Below are positions 12,786 to 25,200 of a stretch of 64,000 bases of DNA, one piece after another (position 1 is the stretch's first letter; each line of letters opens with the position of its first letter). The notes below the pieces were generated by a model. The model did no database searches and was not told the origin of the DNA. It saw nothing but the letters and a program-made list of their open reading frames with translations. Made by a program: the position numbers and the translations under genes. The stretch spans positions 134,500 through 198,499 of the forward strand of contig MNCI01001003.1 of the NCBI GenBank assembly GCA_015680685.1, written 5' to 3'. The DNA comes from Gnetum montanum (lineage: Eukaryota > Streptophyta > Gnetopsida > Gnetales > Gnetaceae).

Positions 12786-14834
12786 TTAATTTTTCTTGTT
12801 AGAATGGATGATATCCCCCATAACTAAATAGTTGAGCATGACTAGAATTAATAAATGGAAAATGTGGATCCATGCATGTTGGAAATATTGGGACTTGGTC
12901 ATATCTGAACCACTAGGTGTATTTTTATGTGGTGGTTGGAATGTACCCAAATTGGGGTGCACATATTGTATTAAAGTTGACATAGTGGGGCAAGTTAGAA
13001 GATGTGGTTAATTGATATGAAGTTGACCCACTATGGCACCCTTGACTGTAAGATGGTATGCAAGGATCAATATGTCTCCGTATGTGGTTGTATTCATTGG
13101 GTCGTATGGTAGTTGGAGTATTGATTGATGGCCCTAATAAGATAACATGAGGCATTGTATTTGAGAAGAAATATGCATCACAACATTGAACTTGTGCTTG
13201 GTTGGAGGGTGCAGTGATTTTGGAACCATGCTGGCTCTTTCTTTGGTCATTCCTAAAGAAAGGACACTTTTGACATTATGGAGGACCTCCATTGTTGTTG
13301 ACCATAGCAGCATAAGTAATGTTTGTGGGTTGGTGCTATGGTGCAAAACTTGCTAGTATTATTGGTGGCGATGTAGAAGGAGGTGAAGGATGAGAATATT
13401 GAGGGTGAGGAGAAGTTCAAGGAACATGAGGTGGTGATATTGTGAAAGAGGACATGGGTTGATAATACTTAAGTGAATGATAACAATGTGGTGAGATAGA
13501 GGATGTTGAACAGGTTGGAAAAATAGGATGCTGAACCTGATAAGCACTTGGGTTAGGATGGTAGGAAGGGTGTGACTAGTTTGATGGTGGCCTCCCCCAT
13601 GACTGGGGCTTTTGCCACTATGGTTGGACTTGGTATTTCTGTATAAACTTCGGATGTAACATTCTTCCCTAATGCTCATGAAAATGTGACAAGATTGGGC
13701 ATTGACATTTTGGGTGATCATATAGGAATATGTTACATTGATACGTATGATTAGTAGTTTAGTTCTTATTCTCTTCAACCCTTCTTTTCGATTGTCTAAG
13801 GGTGTTCTGTCCTGCTTCTTAGTTCGTCATGGTTCTACCTCTAATAATGTTGGCATATTCTCCACACTTTTCATGCACCCATTCTGTCATCTTATTAATC
13901 TTTGCCTCAATTTCATCTAGTTATTTTAGTATTGACAAATATATTCCACCTCCTTGAGGTGAGTTAAATTCTCCTCCTCATGATCATGGACCTTTGCTAG
14001 TTCGAGATTTTGGTCCCATTGAGAGCTTTCAACATTCTCCCATTTAGCCATTTCTCCTTCTTCTTTTGCTACTTGCTTAATAAGCTCTTGGAATTGGTGG
14101 GTATGTAGTTCATATAGTTGACATAGGACATACATCCCTAGGGTCTCCCTTGTCTCATTATGGAGCCCATCTATGATGTGGTACATTAGCCTTTCCTTGG
14201 AGAACCCATGGCCTGGGTAGTTGTTTAGTAATGAATAGTATCTTTCTAAGGCCATGTCCAAGGGTTCATGTTATCTCTGTTTCCATTCTTGGATTTGTCT
14301 CGTCAAGGCTGACACTCTTGCATAGGTTTGATATCTTTCATTAAATAGTTCCACCATTGTTGGCCAATGTCGAATTGATTTTGGTTTTAAAGACCTATAC
14401 CATACTTTTGCTTGGCCAATGAGTGTTAGAGGAAAGAGCTTAAGTTTTTGCCACCCATTATCAATATTGTACCATGAATAGACATCATGGAAGGCCTCTA
14501 AATGGTGTTGTGGATCTAAATCATAGCCTCCTAAAAATTTGGAAAAGTTGTTTAAATCAAGCCTGGGTAGATGGCTTTTCTTATGATGCCTACGGGATAT
14601 TTGAACAACCTCTTGTATCTGCATTAGGCTCTTAGTGGCTAGCAGGGGTTCATCGTCACTAGGTAGGTTATGGATTTGTGAGTTGGGATGATGTTGTCTT
14701 AATTTATGTACATAGGAGACCCCTACATCAGATTGAGTACTCCAAACTTCATCTTCATCATTGTATAATTTGTTGGTTCTCCAATGAATTGCCGTATTGG
14801 TTGTTGTGTTATCATAGTCTTGTGAGAGAGACAT
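12786..14834 (-). pseudogene. gag of element A (broken)
   Basis: The start is MSLSQDYDN at 14834. The N-terminal part is shorter than in D or E and lacks the long His/Arg/Ser-rich block. Capsid motifs follow: FLGGYDLDPQHHLEAFHD, KLFPLTLIGQAKVWYRSL and NNYPGHGFSKERLMYHI, interrupted by one stop near 14268. The zinc-knuckle region is reduced to YDHPKCQCPI (about 13700), and a proline-rich tail runs out near 12786. The protein would pack element RNA in virus-like particles. No protease follows, unlike D and E. Confidence 0.75.
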
Positions 14835-14949
14835 TGTTGTGAATTTGTGTATGACTTAATTGAAATTAAGTTATTTTCTAAGATATATATCGTTAAGGCT
14901 TTGTTACAGTGATCTTGAATATTGTAACTAATCTAATTAACTAGCACTG

Positions 14950-14967
14950 TCCCCAGTAATAGCACCA
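14950..14967 (-). promoter_or_regulatory. Primer-binding site of element A, degenerate
   Basis: The minus strand reads TGGTGCTATTACTGGGGA, one base from the LTR. It differs from the D copy at a few positions but aligns to the same tRNA-Asp-complementary site. Confidence 0.65.
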
Positions 14968-14968
14968 A

Positions 14969-15078
14969 TGATGAGTGGCGAGGTACCCTTACACTCAACC
15001 ATAAAAATACGAGCATTCATGCATGATCTGGTTGAACTCCGTAGATGGGCTAGTTGTGGTATCTAAATAGTTACACAT
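14969..15078 (-). repeat. 5' LTR of element A, first part
   Basis: It begins TGATGAGTGGCGAGG and matches the start of the LTR at 9848. It stops after ttacacat, where element B inserted. The remainder is at 40008-40856. Confidence 0.85.
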
Positions 15079-15930
15079 TGATGAGAGCAGTTACTCTAGT
15101 GGTTACTCTAATTATTAGAGTGGTTACTTTAGCAGTTACTCTAATTATTAGAGTAGTTTCTCCCAAGTCTATGAATACAGTGCCTAGGTGCACAATTGGG
15201 GGGAAGCCTTTTAGGAGTCAAGTAGTGAAACTCTTGTAGTCTGTTTGAAAGTTAGAGTATTTTCCAATTCCCTGTACTAGGAGGTCTAAGTGTTGATGGA
15301 TCTTTATTCAAGCATTGATGTACCTGAGCACACCATTATGTTGGCAATAAAGACGAGCTCTTTGATTCATCCTTGCGACACTTGAGATTTATTTTCTTAC
15401 GCATTTCTTTTATTTTATTTTCTTATGCATTTATTTTATTTTATGCACTTTACATTTATGTTATTAGCACAACAATTCATTTTGATCAATTAAGAAAATC
15501 ATTAAATTCCATAAGCACGACCACTTCGAGCATGTGTGTAATGCTTGGTAACCCAATAACGATTAGCATTTGGTAATCCAAACAATGTTGCATTGGTTCA
15601 GGATGTGTACGGTAAGTGGGAATGGATGCTGGTGTTAGGATTAGTTAGAAATTAGTTAATGGGTAGTTAAGTTAAATTAGTCACTTAGTTACCTCTCTCC
15701 TTCCCTACTAGCACAAGACATAAAAACATAAAAGCTATAAAAATCATATGCCTCAAGCTTACTTAACCATACAATTGTGACATACATGTAAGCTTGGGAA
15801 GACAATGATCAACCAACCCATCCTTGTTCCAAAAAGGTGCATAAGCACTTAGTCCTTGGAATTCAACTAGATCATGCATGAAATACTCGTATTCGTATGG
15901 TTGAGCATAGGGGTACCTCTCCACTCATAA
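15079..15930 (+). repeat. 5' LTR of element B
   Basis: It starts TGATGAGAGCAG and ends CCACTCATAA, a mutated TCATCA. U3 holds direct repeats of gttactctaattattagag instead of the GATATC repeats of the other elements. The TATA box at 15170-15177 has decayed to tatgaata, and an aataaag signal lies near 15346. Confidence 0.85.
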
Positions 15931-15931
15931 T

Positions 15932-15949
15932 TGGTGCTGTTGCCAAGGA
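15932..15949 (+). promoter_or_regulatory. Primer-binding site of element B
   Basis: It reads tggtgctgttgccaagga directly after the LTR, a tRNA-Asp-type site with a few changes from the D copy. Confidence 0.7.
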
Positions 15950-16065
15950 CTTAGTTGTTTGTCCACTAACTAGAACATAGGAAATCATTGACATAGTTGG
16001 AACGAACCCTTAGGGTTGGTTGAGAAAATAATAAATAGAATACATTGCACACTGAATAGACAAGT

Positions 16066-18430
16066 ATGTCTCCTTCTTCATACGAAAGTGCCTCATTGCC
16101 TAAGTTCAAAATAGGAAATAGTTGTCGATGTGATACACATGATGTTGATCCGCCAGTCCCTCAACAAGTTTGAGTGGTATATATTCATCCTAATGAGTAT
16201 ATACCAAACTTCACCTTTATCCTCCATCAAGACAAACAACTGTGTTGGTGAGACTTAGAAGGTAACATAGTGTTACCTCCTGATCATTTAGTCCCGAGCA
16301 TGCTTCTTCATGCTTTCACACAAATTAGCATGCTGCACTTACACGTAGAATATGTTGTGCAAGACCATGACTTGAGAGAATACCATTCCACAGAGGCACA
16401 ACATCAAAGGGACTTGCAATAGGAGAGACATCTTAAGTCTTTGAAGGGTAAGTGTTCCCAGGATGCCCCACATGTCTTAAGCAAAAATGAGGGTGGTAAA
16501 CCTACCTCAGGAAATTTCCCACACAACGATGTCCCTCCCCTTGACTTTGGCCAAGGGGTTGTGTATTAGGACCTTCATTCCACTATTCATAACCCAAGAT
16601 TTGATACCCATGGGCACAAATGGTCTAAACAAGGCACACGAACTCATGATAAAGATGGAAATTTTGATTACAATCGTGATCGGGGCTGAGACCACAGAAG
16701 AGAAGGTAGCAGACACCGTCATGGTGATAGTTCTCTTTCTTCTTTACCTTCATCATCTCCTTCATCCTCTCCTTAAATATTTGGATGTAGTCATAAAGAA
16801 AAAGACCAAGGGGATAAAGGTAGGAAAAGTGGAATTCATAGATGAAATAGCCAAGAAAGGGGATGAGGGCACTCTAGAGAGTCACGACATAGAAGAAGGG
16901 AGAGTAGGGAACAACGTAGGCATCATAGACGCCATGGATGGGACGATCACAATGAACCCCTTCTCGCTAATCAAAGTATGTTGGACATAACTGAGGCTAT
17001 TAGAATTTCAACAAGGCATCCGAAAGATAGTAGGATCAAGAGATTAGATATGAACAACATCCCACAATTTGGAGGGGGATACAACCTTGATCCTCAGAAT
17101 CATTTACTAGCATTCCATGATGCATGTGCCTTATAGAACATAGAGAATGAATGAGAAAAACTTAAGTTGTTCCCATGGACATTAGTTAAAGAAGCAGAAA
17201 GCTGGTACTAGTCTTTAGAATCGGAATCCATTCGTAGGTGGAGTACATTATTAGAACTATTTAATGATAAGTACCAAACGTACTCCCAGGTGTCTAACTT
17301 GCGAAAGCAAATCTAAGGCCAGAAACAAGAAGGACATGAACCCTTGGATGTTGCCATGGGCTGATACTATGCACTGTTACATCGTTGTCCTAGCCATGGT
17401 TATTCACAAAGGGATCAACTACACCATCTTGTAGATGGGCTTAGGCGTGGAACAAGAAGAACCCTTGGGACTTATGCCCAAGGGAGACTATCCAAGCTTA
17501 GCTCCCATCAAATTTAAAGACTATTGAAGCAAGTTGCTAAGGAATAAGGTGAGCTACGAAAGAGAAAAAGTGTGGAAGAGTATAACCGAGATCCTTCCCT
17601 TTGGAAGAGGGGAGTAAAATCTTATGAGGATGAAGAAGAGTCACCACTTGAAGAGATGGTGAATAAGAAAACTTTTCCTATCCAAAATATGACATTAGAA
17701 ATTTTGGCAAAGGTAGACCAAATATGGGATTCCCTAGACAATAGATTTCAAATTGTTCTTAAAATAGTAGAGGAGTCTAGAGAGCAAGGTAGTGAGAAAA
17801 GAAAAAAAGAAAGAGGCTAAATATGCACATAGCAAGGGTAAGGGCAAAGTTTCCATCATTGAAGAGGTTGTGGATTTGAAAACAGACAATGATAGTGGAT
17901 GTGAGATATGTCCATATGACCATCCTAAAGGATGTTGTCCTATAATATCACATTTGCAGGAGTCTGGGGTGTATGCACTCAACCCATGATTAAAAAAAAA
18001 GGCAAACACCTCGAAGATTACCTTATCCTCAAGGTAACCCAAGGTAGTTCCACCAACCCTTAACATATTATCCCAGTAGAACTCCACCACAACTAATTAA
18101 GCAATATCAACAGTGGCAGCACCCACAATCATGGGGAATGCCACCACCAAGGTAATAGTATCCTTACCAGAAACCTGACCCATATGGATGTTACGTGTAG
18201 CAGCCAATCTCCCCATGTGACTCTACTAGTCACATCACTCCTCAACTTCACTACTAAGCCTGGGAGTATTATGGGACTCCCTCTTCTAGAGACAATATTC
18301 CACAAGCATATCATCATTCTCATCTGGCTACATCTCTTCCACCAATAGCTCCACCATGACCTACTCCCGTGATGTAAGGTGAAATTCCTACCCAGTTATA
18401 GCAACGTAACACCATGAGGGTTGTTAAGTC
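16066..18430 (+). pseudogene. gag of element B (broken by point stops)
   Basis: The start is MSPSSYESA at 16066. Order: HPNEYIPNFTFILHQD; a His/Arg/Ser/Asp-rich block (about 16640-16960) with DNRDRG- and SRHRHGDSS-like runs; capsid from RIKRLDMNNIPQF (about 17035) through FPWTLVKEAESWY and HRCPSHGYSQRDQL; then a zinc-knuckle-like CEICPYDHPKGCCPI (CX2CX3HX3C, about 17900-17950) and a Pro/Gln-rich tail. About ten in-frame stops replace W, Q or R codons, as expected from C-to-T and G-to-A decay. The 167-codon frame at 16487-16990 is out of register with gag. Confidence 0.8.
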
Positions 18431-18589
18431 TCAACCTACTATTGGTTCCAACAACCACATGAAGAAAAGACCTTTCTTAGAACCAAAAGTCCAACTAAGG
18501 CATTACAATCACAAGAGGCTGATTCCTTAGATGCCTCAGTATCAATCAAAACTTCAAAGCCCCCTTCAACCCAATCACTGCACTCAACA

Positions 18590-19040
18590 CATATGATCAT
18601 GTTAACACATGTTGTCATTGATTGGATCAAAGATGACCACCTTCCTAGGAAATTCTCTGATCCTGGGAGTCCTATGATATACTTACAAATCACTGGAAAT
18701 GTGTTATGCAAGGCTCTTTTGGATTTAGGTTCCAGTGTCAACTTGATTTCTCAAGAAATGTACAAGGCCTAGAACCTACTTCCATTGAAAAAGAGTAACA
18801 TCCATCTAGAGTTGGCTGACCTATCTATCATTGTCCCATTATGACTAGTGGAAGACATTGTTATAACTATTTGTGGATGGTCATACCTAGCTAACTTCCT
18901 AGTGATTTAGGTAAACAATGGTAAGGGGAACTTCCCAATCATAATGGAAATAGCATGGCTAAGCACCATCGACGCATGCCTAGGAATCCATGATCTTTTC
19001 CTAGAAATATCAAAGGAAATTACGTGCAGAGGTCATGGTT
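18590..19040 (+). pseudogene. Aspartic protease of element B
   Basis: This is a retropepsin-like domain with ALLDLGSSVNLISQEMY: the DSG triad has changed to DLG, which should abolish activity. Downstream blocks LADLSIIVPL, NFPIIMEIAWLST and DACLGIHDL align with D and E. Several in-frame stops are present. Confidence 0.8.
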
Positions 19041-19139
19041 TGTGCATAGTTTAGAATTGCCTGCATGCAATCAGTGTGCACAAGTGATTAACATACAAAG
19101 ATGCCTGTATGCAGTAGCCACAAGACAAGAAGACACCTA

Positions 19140-20607
19140 GTGGCTGACAGCTGATCAAGAAAGTAGCTCACTCATATGCATGGAATCAACTAAGGGTTTG
19201 ACTTGTGCTTACATTGATAGCATAGATGCATTAGAGAAAGTCCACCACCAACTTCCAAGTCTTAACCTTGAAAATATTAACTGGAGAAAGTTGGAAATCC
19301 CTAGGAAATTTAAGAAGGAGTCCCTTGAGCTAAAACTATTGCTCACCAATATGGAATATATGTTCCTTAAAAATGGAAAACCGGTAATTATCAATGCTAA
19401 GCTTGCTCCTCAACAGAAAGAAGAACTACTAAAGGTAATAAATAAATGGTCAGAAGCCTTCACTTGGTCATATCCTGAATTAACTAGAATAGATCCTAGG
19501 ATATGCCAATAGAGAATTTACACTGACCCCTCCATGAAGCCTTGAAGACAATCGCAGATGTGATTGAACCCTAAGCTAAAGCAAGTAGTTAAGAAAGAAA
19601 TCAAACAACTTTTCAAGGCTTGGTTCATATACCCCATTGCTGATAGAGAATGGGTTAGCCCCTTAGTTGTTGTGCCTAAAAAGGGAGGCAAATGAAGGGT
19701 GTGCATAGATTTTGGGCTACTAAATATGGCAACATTCAAAGATCACTTTCCATTGCCATTTTTTGACCAAGTCTTAGACACCATCACAGGTCATCGCTAT
19801 TACACTTTTTTGGATGGATATAACGAATATAAAAAAATATAAATAGCCCCAGAAGACCAAGCCAAGACTACATTCACTAGTCCTTGGGGAACATTCGTAT
19901 ACAACAGATGTTGTTTGGCTTGTGTAATGCCCCTGCAACATTTCAACGACTAGTTCTAAGCATATTCGAACAATAGATAGGGAATGGCCTAGAGGTCTTT
20001 ATGGAAAACTTCTCTACTTATGGAGAAAACTTTGATCAAGCCTTGGATTGATTAGAGCAAGTGTTAAAAAGATGTGTAGAAACTAATTTGAGGCTCAACT
20101 AGCAAAAAAGCCATTTGATGATCCAAGAAGGCGTAGTACTAGGGCACAAAATCTTACACACAGGGATAGAGGTAGACCTTGAGAAAATCAAAATTATCCA
20201 AGGAATTACCTGTCAATCGAAAACTATCAAAGTTATTTGATCATTCCTTGGACATATTGGCTACTATAGGAGATTTATTAAGAACTTTTCAAAGGTTGCC
20301 AAACCATTTGTAAAATTAACGAAAAAGGACATACCTTTTGAGTGGACCAGGGAATGCGAATTAGCTTTCCAAAATCTAAAACAGAAGTTAGTAGAAACAC
20401 CCATTCTACAAGCTCCTGACTAGTCCAAACCATTCCATATCATGAATAACACGTCCAACTATGCTTTAGGAGCTGTACTTACATAGTTAGATGACCAGAA
20501 GCATCTTTATTACATCCACTATGCAAGTAAAAGTATTGCTAGTACACAACTTAACTACACTACCATAGAGAAAGAATTAATGGCTGTAGTGTTTGCACTA
20601 GAAAAGG
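19140..20607 (+). pseudogene. RT and truncated RNase H of element B
   Basis: The linker is 19180-19512 (IDALEKVHHQL, AFTWSYPEL). RT motifs follow: EWVSPLVVVPKKGGK, FKDHFPLPFFDQVL and YYTFLDGYNEYK. The catalytic box reads FMEN where Z has FMDD (about 20000), so both aspartates are lost. The thumb, FLGHIGYYRRFIKNFSK, is readable. RNase H begins FHIMNNTSNYAL, with its first catalytic Asp lost, and stops after IEKELMAVVFALEK, half-way through the domain. The junction with the spacer lies in aaaggtgataattcaaagc (about 20603-20621), where element E has the nearly identical aaagtgataattcaaagc, suggesting microhomology-driven deletion. Confidence 0.8.
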
Positions 20608-21151
20608 TGATAATTCAAAGCACACCCCTTAGACATAATAAAGTAATATGGGCTACAAGCACTAGTTATGGCATTGGAAAGACATGTTACCCATGCCTGA
20701 AGGTTCCCTCTAACTAAGGCCCTTTCTCGCTTCTTGCTTCTCCATCTCACTCTCCTTAGGATGGTGGTCACTCTTTGTGGAAGCATTCTTGTTACCTCAA
20801 GAGGATGGATTAGCTAAGTGTATTGATGTTAGGTCACTGAATGTGGTTGGTTTGAGTCTAGATTTGGGATGAGTTCTACTCAGTTATCTTAACCATGAAA
20901 TACACAAGGGGATTTACACAACCTTGTTCTTGGGATTCCATTCCATTCTCTCCTCTCCATCTTTCTTCCCATTTTCCATCTCATTGCTAGTTTTATCATT
21001 AGTTCATTCTGGGTTGATGCATTGTTTTTCTTTGGTGAATTCTTGTGGGTAAGTTTTTAACTCTTGCTTCCAAATGACATTTCTAAAGCCTATGGACTCT
21101 CTGGTTTGTGGGTTTGTCAAGGCATAAAGGGCATGAGCCTGCCTTGGAGAG
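20608..21151 (+). other. Family spacer of element B, left part
   Basis: The sequence is conserved with the reverse complement of 44100-44575 (D) and 59220-59690 (E): attcaaagcacaccccttag, gttccctctaactaaggccc, aaggggatttacacaacctt. It ends at ggcatgagcctgccttggagag, immediately before or within the family motif CTTTGGGGAGGACCCACT, where C inserted. No protein is convincing on the plus strand. Confidence 0.7.
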
Positions 21152-21828
21152 TGAAACACCGTTGAAATCGTGAATCGGCCTAAGGCGAAGATTCACGATT
21201 TGGGCGAAAGTTCAAGGTAAAATTCCAGAAGGCAGAACGAGGTAAAGTGAGGTGAAACGACGCCCAGCATCAAGTCTCCGAGTTCCTTATAGATTCCAAA
21301 TTTTACTATGTTTTCTGTCTTTACACTACATTACGCAACATTGCGTAATGACGCATAGCGTAAAACGGCTTAATATAGTCTGACATCAGGAGGTGACTTA
21401 CTTCAGCAGATTTGGTGAAGCTTAAAGCCTAAGCAGCGTAATATGCGACTTCTTGCATATTCTGCTAAGTCTTTTTGTCCAGAATTGAACTTACACTTGT
21501 TACGCTATGCAGCGTACATCAGCGTAATTTATCGCCTAGTTGATCATTTTTACGTTTCACTACGCTTTGTTGCGTAAATGAGCGTAAAATAGCTTGACTC
21601 ATTATTTCCATGCTTTGTTATGCTCCGCCACACAACGCAGCGTAAACACATGTAATACAGCATAAAACCGGCTAAAGCGGTTACGCATTTGCTATCCATA
21701 CGCGCAATATGCTGATGAGCGTATTGTGCGTAATCATGAAGCAGTTTCGGCAAAAGTGCAGACAGCGTATGTTGCAATTTGATGCGACATAGCTAGTTCG
21801 TCAAGTCAGTGGTATCTGGAAAGTTAGG

Positions 21829-21838
21829 GACACGTGTC
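21829..21838 (+). promoter_or_regulatory. G-box palindrome GACACGTGTC in the C LTR
   Basis: This perfect 10-bp palindrome with a CACGTG core lies about 35 bp upstream of the TATA box. It is identical in the other LTR (37580-37589). Such cores are bound by plant bZIP and bHLH factors; activity here is inferred. Confidence 0.6.
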
Positions 21839-21871
21839 ATCAAGGCCATGCCTTCTGTATGTTGTCAAACT

Positions 21872-21879
21872 TATAAATA
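21872..21879 (+). promoter_or_regulatory. TATA box of the C LTR promoter
   Basis: TATAAATA sits in the context caaacttataaataccctgg and is retained in the 3' LTR at 37623-37630. Transcription would start about 30 bp downstream, near the run of A residues and aggactc. Confidence 0.75.
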
Positions 21880-22633
21880 CCCTGGTCGGCAAAGAAAAAA
21901 AGGACTCTTTTTTGGACTTTTTTCAGAACAGAGCAGCAATTAGCATCTTCAAATTTTAGTAGTTATCATCTTTGAGCAGAAACAAGAGACATTCCTTGAG
22001 CATTGGCAACAGGGAGTGATCATACCTTTTGGCGAAAATACAGTTCTCCCATAGGTGATCCTTGGCAATTTTGAGCAGAGGCTACCCAAAGCGAAGAAGA
22101 TAGATCAGAGATCTAGAGATTATTTGGTGAGGTTGGCAAGATCTATTAATCAGACACAGTTGGTTGATAGGCATTCGAGCTTGACCTTCCTTGCACTCTA
22201 TCTTTGGCTTACAAGGTAGACTAAGCTTCATTCTGCACTCCTTGTTAGACAGTTTTTCTTATTATTTTGTATATATTTCACACAAGATAATCAGAATCTT
22301 CCCATTGTAACTTTGTGCACAAAACACTCATTTTTTCGGGTCAAAGTATAGATCTTGAAATCATGCATCTTTCTTAGATCTGATTCCCTTTGTCGCGTTA
22401 ACGTTGTCATTATTGCAATTTATTTACATTGTTTTCTTCTCCTTTCACGATTTATCGAATCAGATTGTCCCACGAAATGCTTATAATCTTCGTCAATTTA
22501 TTGATCTAGTAAGTCCCTGTCTGATCGACAAGATCGTTCAGGGCACTGCGGATTCGTTTTCTCCAGCACAGCCCTCACACGGATCAATGGTTAAGACTAT
22601 GTACACAGATTTTGTTTGGTATTCCAGCTACCA

Positions 22634-22929
22634 ACATTTTCCATTGTTATAGTTTTCTGGTGGTAGAAGGAGCACCTAGGCTCCGATTCGTATTTTTATG
22701 GGTAGCCCTGTTAGCGATCTATACCCGCGTCTCCAAAAACGTGAACGTAATACCTCTAGAGAAGTTTACGAAAGATCGTGCGGTGTAGATCAGTCACAGT
22801 AACGATTCCTTTGGAATCCTACAGGGTAGAAAGCCTAATAGCAATCTTCTTTGTCCATCGCCTTTTAGATCTAGTCACTTGTTGCCGTTAACCTACTTGT
22901 TCAATGAATTCTACACAACCACAGCCGCC
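22634..22929 (+). other. Leader of element C
   Basis: This lies between the LTR end and the gag ATG. The bases just inside the LTR (acattttccattg) do not match any tRNA 3' end I recognise, so the primer-binding site is not identified. The leader includes a short purine/GT stretch (tctggtggtagaaggagcac) and no long frame. Confidence 0.5.
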
Positions 22930-25200
22930 ATGATTACCACTGACTCGGGTGCCACATCTGTGAACCCCATCGCCACCATGGGACAAGCCTCTGGTGTTAT
23001 GGGACCTCAGGGACCATCGCATTATTCGTTGAGGTTATAGGGAAAAGATCCTGTTTTCACCGTTGTGACGCCTGAGGAATATAATTTCATCTGCTTTAAG
23101 ATCCAGGCCAAGCTTGCTCTCAACCGAGCCGAAATCGAGGCTAAAAGAAACTTTGAGATGATCCACTGAGGGGGTCAGGATTTTACCCCAACAACCTACG
23201 ACATCATTCCTTTGACGAAACATCACCATGAAATTATAACCCAGTTGGTCATGGCTAGGAGCCAGGCTAGACGGGCTATGCTGGAACCCCAGAATGGGGA
23301 GGAAGAGGATGATGAATTTGCAGCCCAGTCTAAACATTCATATCACACTCTTAGTCCTCATACCTACATAAATCCTCTATTCCCTCTCAACGGAGAAGTC
23401 GCCCATCTTAATCCCACCATGACCACAAAAACCCACATTCCTATCATCCCGCAAGCCACTACGCAGCCATTTGGGCTTCAAGTGTAAATACCCCAGAATA
23501 ACATGGGGGCGGTCTCATCACCATGTGTAATCAGCATTATGTCGGTGGTCCCAGCATCCACCGTTCCCCATTTCATCCCTCAGATCCAACCCCATGCCAT
23601 ATCTACAACTCGCCTGGTGCAGACTTTATCGTTGCCACCCCCTCCAACCCAACAGATCATCGTCGTTGTTCAGCCACAGATATTTGTCCAACACTCGGCC
23701 GCGAGTCAGTGGACCATCCTTGCGGCACAGCATAACCAATCTATGGTATATGGTGTGCAACCCTCAGTTGCACTCACAACGCATATTCTGCAGATGGTCC
23801 CACAATATCGTTATCCCTATCCCACACAGCTGACGGCGGTGAACCTCTCTTCTCAAACCGGTGGATGGTGGTCCTCACAGGCATCCCAGTCTGCAGGGAT
23901 CCCCGCCACACTATCTACCGGCCAAACCATTCCCTCATTTCCACTCCCTGGTACCACTCTCCCAGTTCAACCCCCTATGCTTTTTGTGCAAACACCCTCA
24001 TCGACAAGATTAGATCAGGCCTTCTTGCTTATCTAGACCCTCATCGAGGAGGTTAGATGCCTTAAGGTCGCTGGTTCAGACACTATTCAGATCATGGACT
24101 TCTATCAAGATGATCCTATTAGTCCAGTGGTCCCCATGCTGCCGTTGCCCCCAGGGATGTCCTTACCTCATTTTACCAAGTATAATGGGGAGGGAGATCC
24201 TAACGCTCACTTGGTCACCTTTAGATCCGAATCCTTGTTGTTACAATAGTGGCCTCACATGATTATCCATGTCTTTGCTATGTCTTTGACAGGGAAAGTT
24301 TTAGATTGGTATCGAGCTCTCCCTCGCTCTTCCATCTTAACTTTGGAAGAGCTTCTGACACAATTCGTGACTCGCTTTAGATACAACTTAAAGTCGAAAG
24401 TCACGTTGGATCAACTCATGGGAGTGAAACAAGACCCACTCAAACCAATCCAAAAGTTCATACAGCGCTGGAGTGCTACTTTGAATAAAATCCGTGAGCC
24501 AATTGCGGAGCCACACTTACTGGCTATTTTCAAAGGAGCAGTTAATGACTTTATCAAGTCTAAGCTGTATTACCTTTTCCCTAACTCCTTACATCAGGCC
24601 TTCGCTCAAACTAAAAGCATCCAAGATGCTGTGGAGGCCAGCAAAGACCTGACGTATGTCACCTACAAAAACGCTCACAACAAGGGCAAGGACAAAGGTA
24701 AGGCGATGACAACGACAGTAGCTGCGCTGGCCGAGGGCACAAAGAATAAGAACAAGAAGGCATCTACAGCACCTCCTGAGACCACGGCTAGTGCAGGCAG
24801 CACCAGCCAAGACATAGCTACCCCTGAAAATCCCCCCAGCCAAAACCAAACTTTGAGCGTAAAGATCGCTCAAAGTATACAGCCCTGCCTGTAAAACACT
24901 TAGAACTATTGAAACAATTGTTAGGGGCAGGATGCATTTAGCCTAAGAAGGTATCCGAAGAAGCTCTGAAGCGTCACAGATGTCATTGTGAACTGCTGAA
25001 GAATCCTTCTTTAGCCTTACCTGACGAACCACCAGTTCCGAGGTCTTTCAGGCTAGACCGTTTCTATGACTACCACCAGTTGTGTGGTCACGATACAGAT
25101 TACTGTTGGGCGTTGAAAGATGATATTTAACGCATGATTGACGATGGTTTTCTTAAATTAGATGGCAGTAGTCCGATGCGTCTAGAAAAATAAGCATTTC
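22930..25200 (+). pseudogene. gag of element C (few point stops, one frameshift)
   Basis: The ATG at 22930 is in good context (ccgccATGATTAC) and opens one frame to 24893, interrupted only by stops at 23036, 23167, 23485, 24034 and 24247. The N-terminal 380 residues are Pro/Gln/Ser-rich. The capsid domain runs from LPHFTKYNGEGDPNAHL (about 24165) through LTGKVLDWYRALP (24290) to YYLFPNSL. A basic Lys-rich tail follows. One base slips near 24850, after which NFERKDRSKYTALP continues, with the Tat-type zinc knuckle CX2H-variant DYHQLCGHDTDYCWALK at about 25070-25115. Three further stops lie in that part. Confidence 0.82.

Larger units (their letters stand above)
21152..22633 (+). repeat. 5' LTR of element C
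   Basis: It starts TGAAACACCGTTG and ends TTCCAGCTACCA. U3 is crowded with the hexamer TTACGC and its complement GCGTAA (about 21330-21740), including the palindrome ttacgcaacattgcgtaa at about 21335. A G-box and a TATA box follow. It aligns end to end with 36986-38392; that copy lacks about 70 bp around 21690-21780. Confidence 0.88.

Noticed and set aside
13359-13778. 139-codon minus-strand frame in element A
   Set aside because: It overlaps the zinc-knuckle and proline-rich tail of gag in another frame and has no family match.
14969-15078. Solo or truncated LTR
   Set aside because: The missing part continues at 40008 after element B, with flanking pentamers that fit a target duplication.
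16487-16990. 167-codon plus-strand frame in element B
   Set aside because: One base out of phase with the gag frame from 16066, which matches D and E.
21144-21151. Target duplication ttgga for element C
   Set aside because: The pentamer is present on both sides but three bases away from the LTR start on the left. It may be coincidence, so the exact LTR boundary is left open.
22634-22690. Primer-binding site for element C
   Set aside because: No stretch close to the LTR end matches a tRNA 3' end I can name. A comparison with tRNA sequences is needed before annotating one.
23503-24056. Several overlapping plus-strand frames in the Pro/Gln-rich part of C gag
   Set aside because: Only the frame continuous with the ATG at 22930 and the capsid is kept. 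The others are composition-driven.
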